Positions 34,808 through 43,188 of a stretch of 64,000 nucleotides of DNA are shown here, piece after piece; the first letter of the stretch is position 1; each line of letters starts with the position of its first letter. The notes below the pieces were generated by a model. The model made no database searches. It had not been told where the DNA came from and saw only the letters and a program-made list of their open reading frames with translations. Position numbers and translations under genes: made by a program. Origin of the DNA: Paenibacillus thermotolerans (GTDB lineage Bacteria; Bacillota; Bacilli; Paenibacillales; YIM-B00363); the NCBI RefSeq assembly GCF_028745515.1, contig NZ_JAQZSG010000019.1:38269-102268 (forward strand), read 5' to 3'.

Positions 34808-34829
34808 GCCCGCTCCTCCTCGTAATCCT

Positions 34830-35705
34830 TTAACGCTTCATTAAATACATAAGAATATCCTCGAGCTCGACCGCCGCGACGCTGACGATGCGGCAGCCCG
34901 CTTGCTTCAGAGCTTGCTCCGTAGCTGCAGCGTTACTGGAAACGAGCCGCATCGCGCGGCCTTCCCCTCCAACCGAGTGAACGACTCCGGCCGTCGCCGC
35001 CGCAGCCTCCGGGTCCGTCTCCACCCAGAACGTCTTCCAATCGTCGAGCAGACGGTCCTTCTCATAAAAGCCGAGCAGCTTCCCCTCATTCAAAAATGCG
35101 ATGCAATCCGCCAGCTTCCTTACCTCATCCATCACATGCGTCGCAAAGAAAACCGTTCGTTCTCTCTCTTCCATAAAGGCTCGAATGTCTTCCGTCATCG
35201 CTTTCCAAGCGAACGGATCCAGTCCCGACGACGGTTCGTCCAGCAGCAGCACATCCGGCTCGGCGGATACCGCTTGAATGAACGACAATTTGCGCTGCAT
35301 CCCTTTGGACAGCTCCTTCAGCTTCTTCTCCGGTGCAACGTTGTACTTCTCCAGCCGAAGCTTGCATTGCCCCTCATTCCAGGAAGGGTACCAACGGGCT
35401 GCAAAGCTCAGCCACTCGCCTGCCGTCATCGAAGCGTCATAGGCGCGGAACTCCTCCGGCACGTACCCGACCCGCCGCTTCACTTCCACCTCGTCGGCCG
35501 AATGCGTCAATCCGCCGAACCATTGCACTTCCCCTTGATCGGGATGGAGCTGGTTTACAAGAAGAGAGAACAGTGTGCTCTTCCCCGCCCCGTTCGGGCC
35601 GACCAGCGCCACGACGAGCCCCGGCTCCAGGACCAAGTCGATCGGCCCAAGCTGAAAGTTCCCCGACCGTTTCACAAGCCCCGCCGTCTGCAATACCGCG
35701 TTCAT
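34830..35705 (-). CDS. ABC transporter ATP-binding protein (YtrB-like)
   Basis: An ATPase of 291 residues. Walker A GPNGAGKST near 36, signature LSKGMQRK near 132, Walker B DVLLLDEPSSGLD and switch His in ATHVMDEV. The N-terminal start overlaps the GntR regulator stop by 4 bases (ATGA), as in B. subtilis ytrAB. Its partner permease is probably the membrane protein encoded at 36.1-36.9 kb, in the same unit. Confidence 0.93.
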   Translation of the reverse strand: MNAVLQTAGLVKRSGNFQLGPIDLVLEPGLVVALVGPNGAGKSTLFSLLVNQLHPDQGEVQWFGGLTHSADEVEVKRRVGYVPEEFRAYDASMTAGEWLSFAARWYPSWNEGQCKLRLEKYNVAPEKKLKELSKGMQRKLSFIQAVSAEPDVLLLDEPSSGLDPFAWKAMTEDIRAFMEERERTVFFATHVMDEVRKLADCIAFLNEGKLLGFYEKDRLLDDWKTFWVETDPEAAAATAGVVHSVGGEGRAMRLVSSNAAATEQALKQAGCRIVSVAAVELEDILMYLMKR

Positions 35706-36100
35706 CGCTTTCCCTCCCCGTATACTTCGATAAGCGCCTTCTCAAACAGCTCGCGCAGAAGCCCGCTTCCGCAGTTAACCGCCTTCCCGCGGGACACCGC
35801 ATCTTTCAATGCCTCATATACGGCCTGATTGCGAAATTTCGACTGATCCTCGATGTCCACCTTCGCCACGAACGTCCCCGTACCTTGGCGGGTACGAAGC
35901 AGCCCTTCGTTCTCTAAATCCTGATATACTCTCCGAATCGTAATCACGCTGCATGACACCCCTTGCGCAAACTCGCGAATGGAAGGCAGAAGCGTGCCCT
36001 CCGCCAACTGACCGCTAAGGATCAATGCTCTCAGTTGGGTTTCAATTTGATGGTACATCGGTTCGGCGCTTTCCTGAGACACTCGAATCGGCAGCTGCAT
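35702..36100 (-). CDS. ytrA: GntR-family regulator, YtrA type
   Basis: A regulator of 132 residues. A winged helix-turn-helix occupies about 12-80 (MYHQIETQLRALILSGQL; LPSIREFAQGVSCSVITIRRVYQDLENEGLL; RQGTGTFV), followed by the short C-terminal helical domain characteristic of YtrA, which has no ligand pocket. The open frame extends 186 codons upstream through the neighbouring gene's antisense, but AGGTGA before the ATG at 36100 marks the true start. It should repress this operon through the TGTATA palindrome at 36.9 kb. Confidence 0.9.
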   Translation of the reverse strand: MQLPIRVSQESAEPMYHQIETQLRALILSGQLAEGTLLPSIREFAQGVSCSVITIRRVYQDLENEGLLRTRQGTGTFVAKVDIEDQSKFRNQAVYEALKDAVSRGKAVNCGSGLLRELFEKALIEVYGEGKR

Positions 36101-36120
36101 GCTTTCACCTGCTTTCTCTA

Positions 36121-36858
36121 TCAACGAAAGTCGCGGTTTTGGACAATATAAAGTAACCGCTTGTATCCGAACCGGACCGTACATGCCGCAACAACCATGC
36201 AAAGCAATGTGAACGCCCACCCGATCGGGCCGGTAATCGTCTCTGCCAGCCAGAAAGTAATATGTATACCGGCAATGAAATAAATCAAGGCCACCACAGC
36301 TATAAGTATCAAGAGCGCAACAAAGCTTAAAGCTAAATATCTTTTGCCGCTGCCCCCCCACTCCAAGCAAAGAAACAGTATGCCCGCCGTAAATCCGTAG
36401 GACGCCCAGCACAGGACGAACAACAAGTATTCGGGCAAAGAAAACGTATCGCGCGACCACCCGCTCACCGTATAAAAAATAGCGAAGAAGCAAATGACGG
36501 ACATTGCGGTGTAAAAAACCATTTGCAAAAGCCGCTGCTTTACGACCGTATGGACCGGGATCGGAAGCGATCGCAAGATGGATAACCGAACGGTAAAATA
36601 ATCGGTTCGCCAGTACGGCGTCGATAAGTACCCCTTCGACATTCCGAAGCCGATACACGAGATCAAGGCCAAAAGGATGAAGTCGACAACAAACTTCATA
36701 CTTTCCGCGCTCTCACCTTGAAGCTCTTCTGCGGGAATTTCGCCGGTTATGAATCCGGTAATCCCCCCATAAATCAGAAAAAATACCGCCGTAAAAGCTA
36801 TGGAAAATTTACTTCTTCGCAGTTCTTCCCTTGCCAGCCATGCCGCGTCGCTCTTCAC
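36121..36858 (-). CDS. Membrane protein of the YtrA-type ABC unit
   Basis: The protein has 245 residues and six hydrophobic segments (about 18-38, 58-76, 108-130, 146-168, 178-200, 208-228), with WRTDYFTVRLSILRSLPI between. It resembles the permease-like YtrC/D proteins of the ytr operon, not a classical ABC-2 permease. It is the first gene after the regulated promoter and lies 20 bp before the GntR gene. It is probably the membrane partner of the YtrB-like ATPase; the substrate is unknown. Confidence 0.7.
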   Translation of the reverse strand: MKSDAAWLAREELRRSKFSIAFTAVFFLIYGGITGFITGEIPAEELQGESAESMKFVVDFILLALISCIGFGMSKGYLSTPYWRTDYFTVRLSILRSLPIPVHTVVKQRLLQMVFYTAMSVICFFAIFYTVSGWSRDTFSLPEYLLFVLCWASYGFTAGILFLCLEWGGSGKRYLALSFVALLILIAVVALIYFIAGIHITFWLAETITGPIGWAFTLLCMVVAACTVRFGYKRLLYIVQNRDFR

Positions 36859-36877
36859 GCCAACAGACCTCCGATCA

Positions 36878-36934
36878 GTGTGATTCTGTATATATTTATA
36901 TACACAGTATAATCACACCTGCGAACCATGTCAA
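36878..36934 (-). promoter_or_regulatory. YtrA-type promoter with overlapping palindromic operator
   Basis: TTGACA (36929-36934) and TATACT (36906-36911) are 17 bases apart on the minus strand, a near-ideal SigA promoter. Overlapping and following it, GTGTGATT and AATCACAC (36878-36918) enclose CTGTATATATTTATATACACAG. The TGTATA-n-TATACA core suits a YtrA GntR dimer, giving autorepression of the whole unit. Confidence 0.75.
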
Positions 36935-36951
36935 CGGACCTAAAAACAAAA

Positions 36952-36991
36952 AATCCCCTGTAACGAACAAATAGCTTCGTTGACGGGGATT
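36952..36991 (-). terminator. Terminator of the germination operon
   Basis: AATCCCC and GGGGATT arms with an inner AACGAA/TTCGTT pairing, then six T on the minus strand, 8 bp past the stop of the 47-residue gene. Confidence 0.75.
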
Positions 36992-36998
36992 GCTCCGC

Positions 36999-37142
36999 TC
37001 ATTGCTGTCTTTTCCAAGGCGGATCCGATACTTGATGAATTTTTCGGTTGATGGTGTTAACGGCGAATGGGATGGCGAAGCTTAAAAACGCACCGAAAAA
37101 CACGCTTGCGGACGGAATCCGGTTCATGATCTCATAGATCAT
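36999..37142 (-). CDS. Small membrane protein coupled to the germination operon
   Basis: The protein has 47 residues. A hydrophobic helix (about 13-29, ASVFFGAFLSFAIPFAV) is followed by a short basic tail ending WKRQQ. AGGAGGGAG lies six bases before the ATG, and its ATG overlaps the TGA of the gerC-type gene (ATGA). The frame ends directly before the operon terminator, so it is almost surely translated. Small D-type subunits are known in some germinant receptor operons, usually with two membrane segments; this one has one. The role is inferred from context only. Confidence 0.7.
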   Translation of the reverse strand: MIYEIMNRIPSASVFFGAFLSFAIPFAVNTINRKIHQVSDPPWKRQQ

Positions 37143-38353
37143 CGAAACTCCCTCCTGGATTCGTTAATCGTTCCCGTTCTTTTAATCGTAACCTTTGCCT
37201 TCACTTCAATTTTACTTTTTGAAAAAACATGTTCCCCCTTTTCCCAATTCCGAATTATTTTCTTCCATAACCTGTAATGGCTTTGGTTTAAATAGGAATT
37301 TATACCTAGCACATCCTTTTTGTAATCGTTCTGGAGCTTTTCGATGCAAGCCCTCGCATCCTCCTCTATTTTTTTCGCCACTAAAGGCTCTAATTGCGTA
37401 AAAGTACTCTCCTTCAGGAAATCCCGTTGCTTAAAAGTTTCCGCAATGATACCGGCTGCCTCGATATAGACGGTGATCTTCACAAAGTGTTCGTCGCCGT
37501 AATCAAGCTTCAACCGTTTTTTCGATTCCTCGATTTCAAAGCCGACCTTTTCTTTCCCCGCCTGAAATTCCACCATCCCTCCTTGGATATTGCCGGTAAT
37601 GAAGTTCAAGCCCTCGGTTTCCACTTCATTTAAGAAGCCTGCGATTTTATTCGTATTCCCGTCGAATACCGCAGCCCCAGCGATTGAGGCTTCCTTATTA
37701 TTCACTTTAATATGCTGAATGACGAAGCTTTCATGCTTCAGCAGCTTTTCGTGCACGTCCCCCATCCTGGAGGCAGGCGTCATCCTCGCGCTTCGTATAA
37801 TATTTTCAGCCAGCGTATTTAAATGAATGGCGGGCATTTTTTCGTTATATGGCAAGATTTCCAGCGCTTTGCGCGCCTTTCCCTTAGCGACCATGATTTT
37901 CACGTTGCGCCGCGTTTCGCTGTCCCGTAAAAAAAAATCGAGCACCTTTCCGAAATTTTTTTCGGCAACTTCCTCCGATATGACGATCACCTTCAAATGC
38001 TCGAAGAACGGGCCGCGGCTTAGCTTGGTTGTCATCTGGGCCGAAACGGTAAACATCGAATCCTCCACAGAGGTGACGTTCAGGAATGCTTTCTGGTTGG
38101 CCGTTCCTCCACCGTTATTTCCCGAAAAGCCTTCCACATTCACAATTTGATAGGTGACCTCGAAGTTGTTCTTGCCGCCTTCCTTCTTTCCGGCCTCTTC
38201 TTGCTCCCGTTTCGCGGACTCCTTTGAAGTAGCGGCATCTATGGCAATCCCCACCACGAACCCTCTCTCATCGATTTCAATGCGATCCCAACACCCGCTG
38301 GCAACCGCAAGAACCGTCATACAGCAAATGAGCTTAACCCCTCTGCGCAGCAT
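37139..38353 (-). CDS. gerAC: Ger(x)C family spore germination lipoprotein
   Basis: The C subunit of a nutrient germinant receptor, 404 residues. The signal ends VASGCWD, with the lipidated Cys near residue 21, and the GCWDRIEIDERGFVVGIAID opening is diagnostic. A Lys/Glu-rich insertion follows (SKESAKREQEEAGKKEGGK), longer than usual. C-terminal domain features include KDVLGI and WEKGEHVFSKSKIEVKAKVTI. It acts at the spore inner membrane with the A and B subunits encoded upstream, and overlaps the B gene by 20 bases. Confidence 0.93.
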   Translation of the reverse strand: MLRRGVKLICCMTVLAVASGCWDRIEIDERGFVVGIAIDAATSKESAKREQEEAGKKEGGKNNFEVTYQIVNVEGFSGNNGGGTANQKAFLNVTSVEDSMFTVSAQMTTKLSRGPFFEHLKVIVISEEVAEKNFGKVLDFFLRDSETRRNVKIMVAKGKARKALEILPYNEKMPAIHLNTLAENIIRSARMTPASRMGDVHEKLLKHESFVIQHIKVNNKEASIAGAAVFDGNTNKIAGFLNEVETEGLNFITGNIQGGMVEFQAGKEKVGFEIEESKKRLKLDYGDEHFVKITVYIEAAGIIAETFKQRDFLKESTFTQLEPLVAKKIEEDARACIEKLQNDYKKDVLGINSYLNQSHYRLWKKIIRNWEKGEHVFSKSKIEVKAKVTIKRTGTINESRREFR

Positions 38354-39452
38354 TCTTTTTCCCTTCCTTTATGAACGACAGCAGCAGCATGACGGTGGGG
38401 ACCGATACGCTTATCGCGAGTCCGAGGTAACTGACAATACTGGAAAATGTAAAAAGCTCGTCCAAATCTCTCGGCGTCATGGCTATGAAAAAAATGATCG
38501 GACTCAGTATATAGATGGCGGTATCCCTCTTCATGGAGCCCTTCAATGAATTGACCAGCGTGACCGCGATATCCATGCCCATACACGTCGTATTGAAAAT
38601 CGTCATGATCCACACGATGAAAAATATCGATTCGAACCGTTCGAAAAATTCTCCCGGAATTTGCACCTCTTTGGCAAGCTCGACCGTCGGAAACATAATC
38701 TGTTTCGTTGCAACGGACGTGAAAACTCCAATTGCAAACAAATAAATAATCAAATACAGGATCGTGGACGCGGCGACGCCGATTATGGCAGCCTTCGGCG
38801 CATCCTTCGGTTTATTCATGAAGCTTGTGTAAAACAAAATCACATCGAACCCAAGCAGCGCTAAGATCGTATCGTTCGACCCTTTGAGAACCTTAGTCCA
38901 ATCCGTTGTAAACACCGGCAGGAGGTCTGCCGGGACAAGCAACTGGGATGTAAAAGACAATACCGTCAGCACAATCACGATAACCAGGGGCAAAAAAAGT
39001 ACATTCAACCTTAGAAGACCGACTCTCTGCCCAAACACCGCATAAATGACCACCAGCTGAAAAAACAGCGCTATGTATTCGATAGGCGTCCGATAAAATA
39101 AATACTGCTTTGCTATTGCAGCCAGCATCATAATTTCAAATGCCGTAAAACTCAAATAATACAAGCCTATGACCGCAGTTAAAGCAAGTGCGACCGGCTT
39201 CGTCGTCAAATACGCGAAATAATCGATCGTACTTCTTTTGCCCGCTTTTACGGCTAGCTTTCCAAGCATCCATGCCAATATGCAGGCGAATCCGCCGGCC
39301 AGGAGGATAGACATCCAGCCGTCCGAATAATTGACCGATTCGGCGAGCGTCCGCGGCAGCGTTAATATGCCGACCCCGACGATCATAGTTGTGACGGTAA
39401 ATATCATCTCTCTTAAGCCGATTTCTTGGTCGCCGTATTCGAAATACTTCAT
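38334..39452 (-). CDS. gerAB: GerAB/endospore germination permease
   Basis: The protein has 372 residues and ten hydrophobic segments, in the APC amino-acid transporter superfamily. Family signs are MIFTVTTMIVGVGILTLPRTLAE near the N-terminus (about 16-38) and the unwound first helix GVGILTLP. It binds the germinant within the receptor. It lies 4 bp after the A subunit gene and overlaps the C gene. Which nutrient it senses is not readable. Confidence 0.92.
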   Translation of the reverse strand: MKYFEYGDQEIGLREMIFTVTTMIVGVGILTLPRTLAESVNYSDGWMSILLAGGFACILAWMLGKLAVKAGKRSTIDYFAYLTTKPVALALTAVIGLYYLSFTAFEIMMLAAIAKQYLFYRTPIEYIALFFQLVVIYAVFGQRVGLLRLNVLFLPLVIVIVLTVLSFTSQLLVPADLLPVFTTDWTKVLKGSNDTILALLGFDVILFYTSFMNKPKDAPKAAIIGVAASTILYLIIYLFAIGVFTSVATKQIMFPTVELAKEVQIPGEFFERFESIFFIVWIMTIFNTTCMGMDIAVTLVNSLKGSMKRDTAIYILSPIIFFIAMTPRDLDELFTFSSIVSYLGLAISVSVPTVMLLLSFIKEGKKNAAQRG

Positions 39453-39456
39453 TCCT

Positions 39457-41037
39457 CTACCCCCCTGATCCAGGCATGCGGTCTTTATCGACCGGTTGCA
39501 AGATGCGCGGCCTTTCGTCCATCATCGTTATCGGTGCGCGGAGAATGAGGTCTTTCCAATCGTTGCCCAGTCCGGGTGAGAACGGAGCGGAGTACGGAAT
39601 TCCGAAGCTTCGCAAATTCACGATGTGAATATTGATCATGATGTACACCATGACAAGGCCGTACAGGCCGAACACGGCGGTTGAGATCATAATCCCGAAT
39701 CGAATGATGCGAAGCGATACGGCGAACGAATAAGAAGGCAGAGCGAAAGAAGAAATGGCCGTAATGGCAACGACGATAACCATAATCGGGCTCACTATTC
39801 CCGCCTGCACCGCCGCTTCCCCGATGACTAAGCCTCCTACGATGCCGATCGTCTGGCCAATCGGCTTCGGCAGCCGGATTCCCGCCTCCCGCAGCAGCTC
39901 CAGCGTCGCTTCCATCATAAGCGCCTCGACTACGGCAGGAAACGGCACGCCTTCCCGGGAACCGGCGATCGAGAACGCCAGCTTGGACGGGATCATCCCG
40001 TGATGATATTCGACGAGAGCAATATAAAGCGCGGGCAAAAATGTTGCGAAGAAGGCAGCCGTCAATCGCAGCAATCGAATCAGCGTCGCGATCAGCCAGT
40101 TTTGATAATAATCCTCCGGCGACTGGAACGCCGCTGCCAGCGTAAGCGGCATGACGATTTGAAAGGGAGTCCCGTCCACAATGACGGCGATTCTTCCTTG
40201 GAGCAAGGATGAAGACACACGATCCGGTCTTTCCGTGCTTAATATTTGCGGAAACGGCGACATGGCGCTGTCCGAAATCCAATGCTCGATCGGACCCGAT
40301 CCTTCGATATCGTCAATATCGATGGAGCTCAGCCTTCGCTTCACTTCTTCGACAAGCGCGGGATGAGCGATCCCTTCAATGTATGCGCAGACAACCTCCT
40401 TCCTCGATCTTCGCCCGATCAAATACGTATCGAATCTTAAGTTCGGATCGCGGATTCTTCTGCGGATAAGCGCCGTGTTTGTGCGGATATCTTCGGTGAA
40501 GCTTTCCTTCGGTCCGCGCACGACCTGCTCCGACGTCGGTTCGCCGACTTGTCTCGACTTCCAGCCTCTCGTTCCGCCGATCAGCGCTTGAGCACAGCCG
40601 TCCACAAGTAAAGCGGTTTCCCCCGCCAATATTTCAAACAACAGCTCGTCCAGCCCTTGAATCGCTTTAAGCTCGTTAACAGGAAGCGCCTCGCTCCTGA
40701 TAAACGATAAAAGGGAATCCGGAGAAGACAGCGCCGGATCGGACTGCTTGATCGTTTCCGATAGATGAAGCAGATTTCGCAGGATTTGATCGTTAATGAC
40801 CGCTTTTTCCACTAGTCCGTCAATGCATACGATGGCGCACGGATGCTGATTCGGCCCGACGACAAAATTGCGGATGAGAAGATCGCCCGGGTTATTCAGC
40901 ACCTTTTTGATATGGTCAATATTTTCCGATAAGCTTTCCGTTAACGGAATCGGTATGTGCTGCTTTTGCTGAACCGCAGACTTCTTTAGCGGAACCGCCG
41001 CCTGTTTTTGAATTCGCTTGTACCACGGCTTTCTCAT
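39457..41037 (-). CDS. gerAA: GerAA-type spore germination protein
   Basis: The A subunit, 526 residues. A hydrophilic N-terminal part (1-270) has family motifs FVVGPNQHPCAIVCIDGLVEK, ETALLVDGCAQALIGGTRGWKSRQV and EP(T/S)SEQVVRGPKESFTEDIRTN. Four or five membrane segments follow (about 275-470), with PFPAVVEALMMEATLELLREAGIRLPKPIGQTIGIVGGLVIGEAAVQAG. It is the first gene of the unit. The ribosome binding site is weak. No forespore SigG promoter was convincing in the 70-base leader. Confidence 0.93.
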   Translation of the reverse strand: MRKPWYKRIQKQAAVPLKKSAVQQKQHIPIPLTESLSENIDHIKKVLNNPGDLLIRNFVVGPNQHPCAIVCIDGLVEKAVINDQILRNLLHLSETIKQSDPALSSPDSLLSFIRSEALPVNELKAIQGLDELLFEILAGETALLVDGCAQALIGGTRGWKSRQVGEPTSEQVVRGPKESFTEDIRTNTALIRRRIRDPNLRFDTYLIGRRSRKEVVCAYIEGIAHPALVEEVKRRLSSIDIDDIEGSGPIEHWISDSAMSPFPQILSTERPDRVSSSLLQGRIAVIVDGTPFQIVMPLTLAAAFQSPEDYYQNWLIATLIRLLRLTAAFFATFLPALYIALVEYHHGMIPSKLAFSIAGSREGVPFPAVVEALMMEATLELLREAGIRLPKPIGQTIGIVGGLVIGEAAVQAGIVSPIMVIVVAITAISSFALPSYSFAVSLRIIRFGIMISTAVFGLYGLVMVYIMINIHIVNLRSFGIPYSAPFSPGLGNDWKDLILRAPITMMDERPRILQPVDKDRMPGSGG

Positions 41038-41113
41038 ATAAGCTTCAACTCGTTTGCTGAATAGTTACTCACATACTTTCCCCACAGTTCATGGAAAATA
41101 TGCCAAAACAAAA

Positions 41114-41160
41114 AAAGCCTCCCGTTGAAGTCATCCGAGATGACTTCAACGGGAGGCTTT
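41114..41160 (-). terminator. Terminator of the cytochrome oxidase operon
   Basis: A perfect 22-pair stem around CGA, with apical AGTCATC-cga-GATGACT, followed on the minus strand by seven T. It lies 16 bp past the ctaG stop. Confidence 0.9.
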
Positions 41161-41176
41161 CGTTTCGATCGGTATT

Positions 41177-42118
41177 TTATTTGGTCGGAAGCGGCTCGGA
41201 GGCGCTGCGCCGAAGCTGTTCCAGCACCGCTTCGGACGGTTCGTGGGACAAATCCGAATCTTTCGGATTTTCTTTGCGATACCACTGAAGAAATACGTAT
41301 ATCAAGATGGATCCGTAAACAACCTCTTGGATCAGCTTCATAACGACGCCGCCCGTTTGCTGATCTTCAAGAGGGTCCATCCATTGCAGCAAGCCGGGCC
41401 CTTGGAACATGTCGAGAATGATCGTGGAATTTTGCGGCAAGCAGTAACCCATTGCGATGGCCCAAAGCTTCGGATCGGTGTAGGTGGAATACATTGCCGT
41501 TCCCGAGAAAATGATTAAGGCGCATGCGGGCATGAGCAGCACGCTGTCGGCGAATATATACCCCATCTTTTTAAAGCCTTCCAGCCGGTCCATCGATTTG
41601 ATCGGACAAATAATCGGAAACCACATGAGCAAACTAGTAATCATGAGCAAGATGTAGTACAAGGTATGGACCGTATAGTGAGTCATGACATAGTCATGTA
41701 CGACAGGGATGTGATAGACCGAAAAAGCGGCGTTGAAGAGCAGAATCGTCACGATCGGTTTCATCAGCCATTTGGCGTGCTTTATCCCAGGAATGCGGGC
41801 AATCGGCTCAAGCAGCCACCCCGGTGTGCCCGCCAGCAGCATCGGCGTCGCAATAATATAAGCGAACGCCATGCCCAGCATATGAAACGTAAACATCAGG
41901 TGACCGAGCAGATCGATCGGGCTGCCGAAGGCGACGTAAAGGAAAAATACCCCCGACACGAACCATGCCTTCTTTAAAACGGGAACCGGTTCCGACGACG
42001 GGAAAAATTTCCGCCCCGGGCCGGTAATATATAAGTAAAGCACCGCGACTGCGGCAAACGACAAGATGGCCCAAGGGCTCCACATCGCCGCCCAAGAAAA
42101 GCCGTTCAACCCGAACAT
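41177..42118 (-). CDS. ctaG: Cytochrome c oxidase assembly factor CtaG
   Basis: A CtaG of the caa3 type, 313 residues. Seven membrane segments with family stretches FSWAAMWSPWAI at the start, GHLMFTFHMLGMAFAYIIATPMLLAGTPGWLL, and HDYVMTHYTVHTLYYILLMITSLLMWFPI. These histidines are thought to bind copper or heme for CuB insertion. It is the last gene of ctaCDEFG, with a partial hairpin separating it from ctaF, so its expression may be tuned lower. Confidence 0.9.
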   Translation of the reverse strand: MFGLNGFSWAAMWSPWAILSFAAVAVLYLYITGPGRKFFPSSEPVPVLKKAWFVSGVFFLYVAFGSPIDLLGHLMFTFHMLGMAFAYIIATPMLLAGTPGWLLEPIARIPGIKHAKWLMKPIVTILLFNAAFSVYHIPVVHDYVMTHYTVHTLYYILLMITSLLMWFPIICPIKSMDRLEGFKKMGYIFADSVLLMPACALIIFSGTAMYSTYTDPKLWAIAMGYCLPQNSTIILDMFQGPGLLQWMDPLEDQQTGGVVMKLIQEVVYGSILIYVFLQWYRKENPKDSDLSHEPSEAVLEQLRRSASEPLPTK

Positions 42119-42153
42119 ATCGCAAGCCTCCTTAATGATGAACTAAAGCAAAA

Positions 42154-42191
42154 GGGGCAGACACCCCGTCGACGACGTGCCTGCCTCCCCC
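42154..42191 (-). terminator. Weak intra-operon hairpin between ctaF and ctaG
   Basis: GGAGGCAGGCAC and GTGTCTGCCCC form an imperfect stem followed by TTTT on the minus strand. It probably only attenuates ctaG transcription. Confidence 0.45.
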
Positions 42192-42220
42192 ATAAACGAC
42201 AAAACCTTTGTTATTTCACC

Positions 42221-42538
42221 TTACAGCCAGGACATCAACAAGCCGGATGCTACGGCTGTCAACGCTACGATAAAACCGAAGGCGATGCCGATAATCGGCA
42301 GGAAGTGTCCCCGATCCTTCATATGCATCCAGTACGCCAATTGGATGACCGCTTGGAAAATAGCGAGCGTCAATATAAATACGATGACCCACCACGGTTC
42401 GATTTCCGTGTTCATTACCGCAATGAAGGCGAATGCCGTCAGCAAAATCGAAAGCGCGAAGGCCAGCAAATGGTTGCGCGGACCTTCATGACGGTGCTTT
42501 CTCGGTTGTTCCGCATTGGAGTGTTCCATATTCGACAT
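42221..42538 (-). CDS. ctaF: Cytochrome c oxidase subunit IV
   Basis: The protein has 105 residues and three membrane helices (about 25-45, 50-70, 80-102), with the WWVIVFILTLAIFQAVIQLAYWMHMKD motif of bacterial subunit IV. The start is the ATG at 42538 behind GAGGAG; the frame is open 19 codons further upstream. It lies 8 bp after ctaE. A small stabilising subunit of the caa3 complex. Confidence 0.9.
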   Translation of the reverse strand: MSNMEHSNAEQPRKHRHEGPRNHLLAFALSILLTAFAFIAVMNTEIEPWWVIVFILTLAIFQAVIQLAYWMHMKDRGHFLPIIGIAFGFIVALTAVASGLLMSWL

Positions 42539-42546
42539 TTCGCTCC

Positions 42547-43188
42547 TCACCCCATTTTCCCCATGAGATATACGAACGTGAAGATGAATACCCACACGAC
42601 GTCAATAAAGTGCCAGTACAACGAGGCTACCATTACTTTCGGCGCGGTTACGACCGTAAGTCCCTTCTTGAACAGCTGAAGGATGAGCAGCGTAATCCAG
42701 CAAATGCCGAGTGCGACGTGCGCGCCGTGGAAACCGACGAGCGAGTAGAACGACGTTCCGAAGGCGCTCGAGTTGAAGCGGTGGCCTTCGTGCACGTAGT
42801 GCATGAACTCGTAAATTTCAAGGGCCAAGAAACCTGCGCCCAGCAGTACCGTAATTCCCAGCCAGAGCGCCATCTGCGGCACGCTCTTCTTAATATGCAT
42901 AGCTTGAACCGCGAATACGCTTGTCAAGGAGCTGGTAAGAAGCAGGAACGTCGCCCACGCAACAAGCTTCAAATCGAACAATTCCGTGCCGGTCGGACCG
43001 CCCAAGGTGCTGTTGCGTAGCGTAAGGAACGTCGCGAACAACGTGCCGAACAGAACGCACTCTCCGCCGAGGAACAGCCAGAAACCTAATATTTTATTGC
43101 GACCCTCAAGCGTTGCTTTCTCCGGGTCGTGCGGCAGCGCGCCCACACCGTGTCCGTGGTGCGCATGAACGTCAGCGTGGCTACTCAT
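42547..43188 (-). CDS. ctaE: Cytochrome c oxidase subunit III
   Basis: The protein has 213 residues and five membrane helices. A His-rich N-terminus (HADVHAHHGHGVG) precedes KILGFWLFLGGECVLFGTLFATFLTL; the conserved Glu is present, along with FYSLVGFHGAHVALG. Its start overlaps the ctaD stop by 4 bases (translational coupling). It supports proton uptake stability of subunit I. Confidence 0.95.
   Translation of the reverse strand: MSSHADVHAHHGHGVGALPHDPEKATLEGRNKILGFWLFLGGECVLFGTLFATFLTLRNSTLGGPTGTELFDLKLVAWATFLLLTSSLTSVFAVQAMHIKKSVPQMALWLGITVLLGAGFLALEIYEFMHYVHEGHRFNSSAFGTSFYSLVGFHGAHVALGICWITLLILQLFKKGLTVVTAPKVMVASLYWHFIDVVWVFIFTFVYLMGKMG

Noticed and set aside
36101..36658. A 318-residue GntR protein using an upstream start
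   Set aside because: The extra 186 codons are antisense to the membrane protein gene and show no family similarity; AGGTGA marks the start at 36100.
41038..41110. SigG-type promoter upstream of gerAA
   Set aside because: No pair of hexamers with the expected spacing could be seen.
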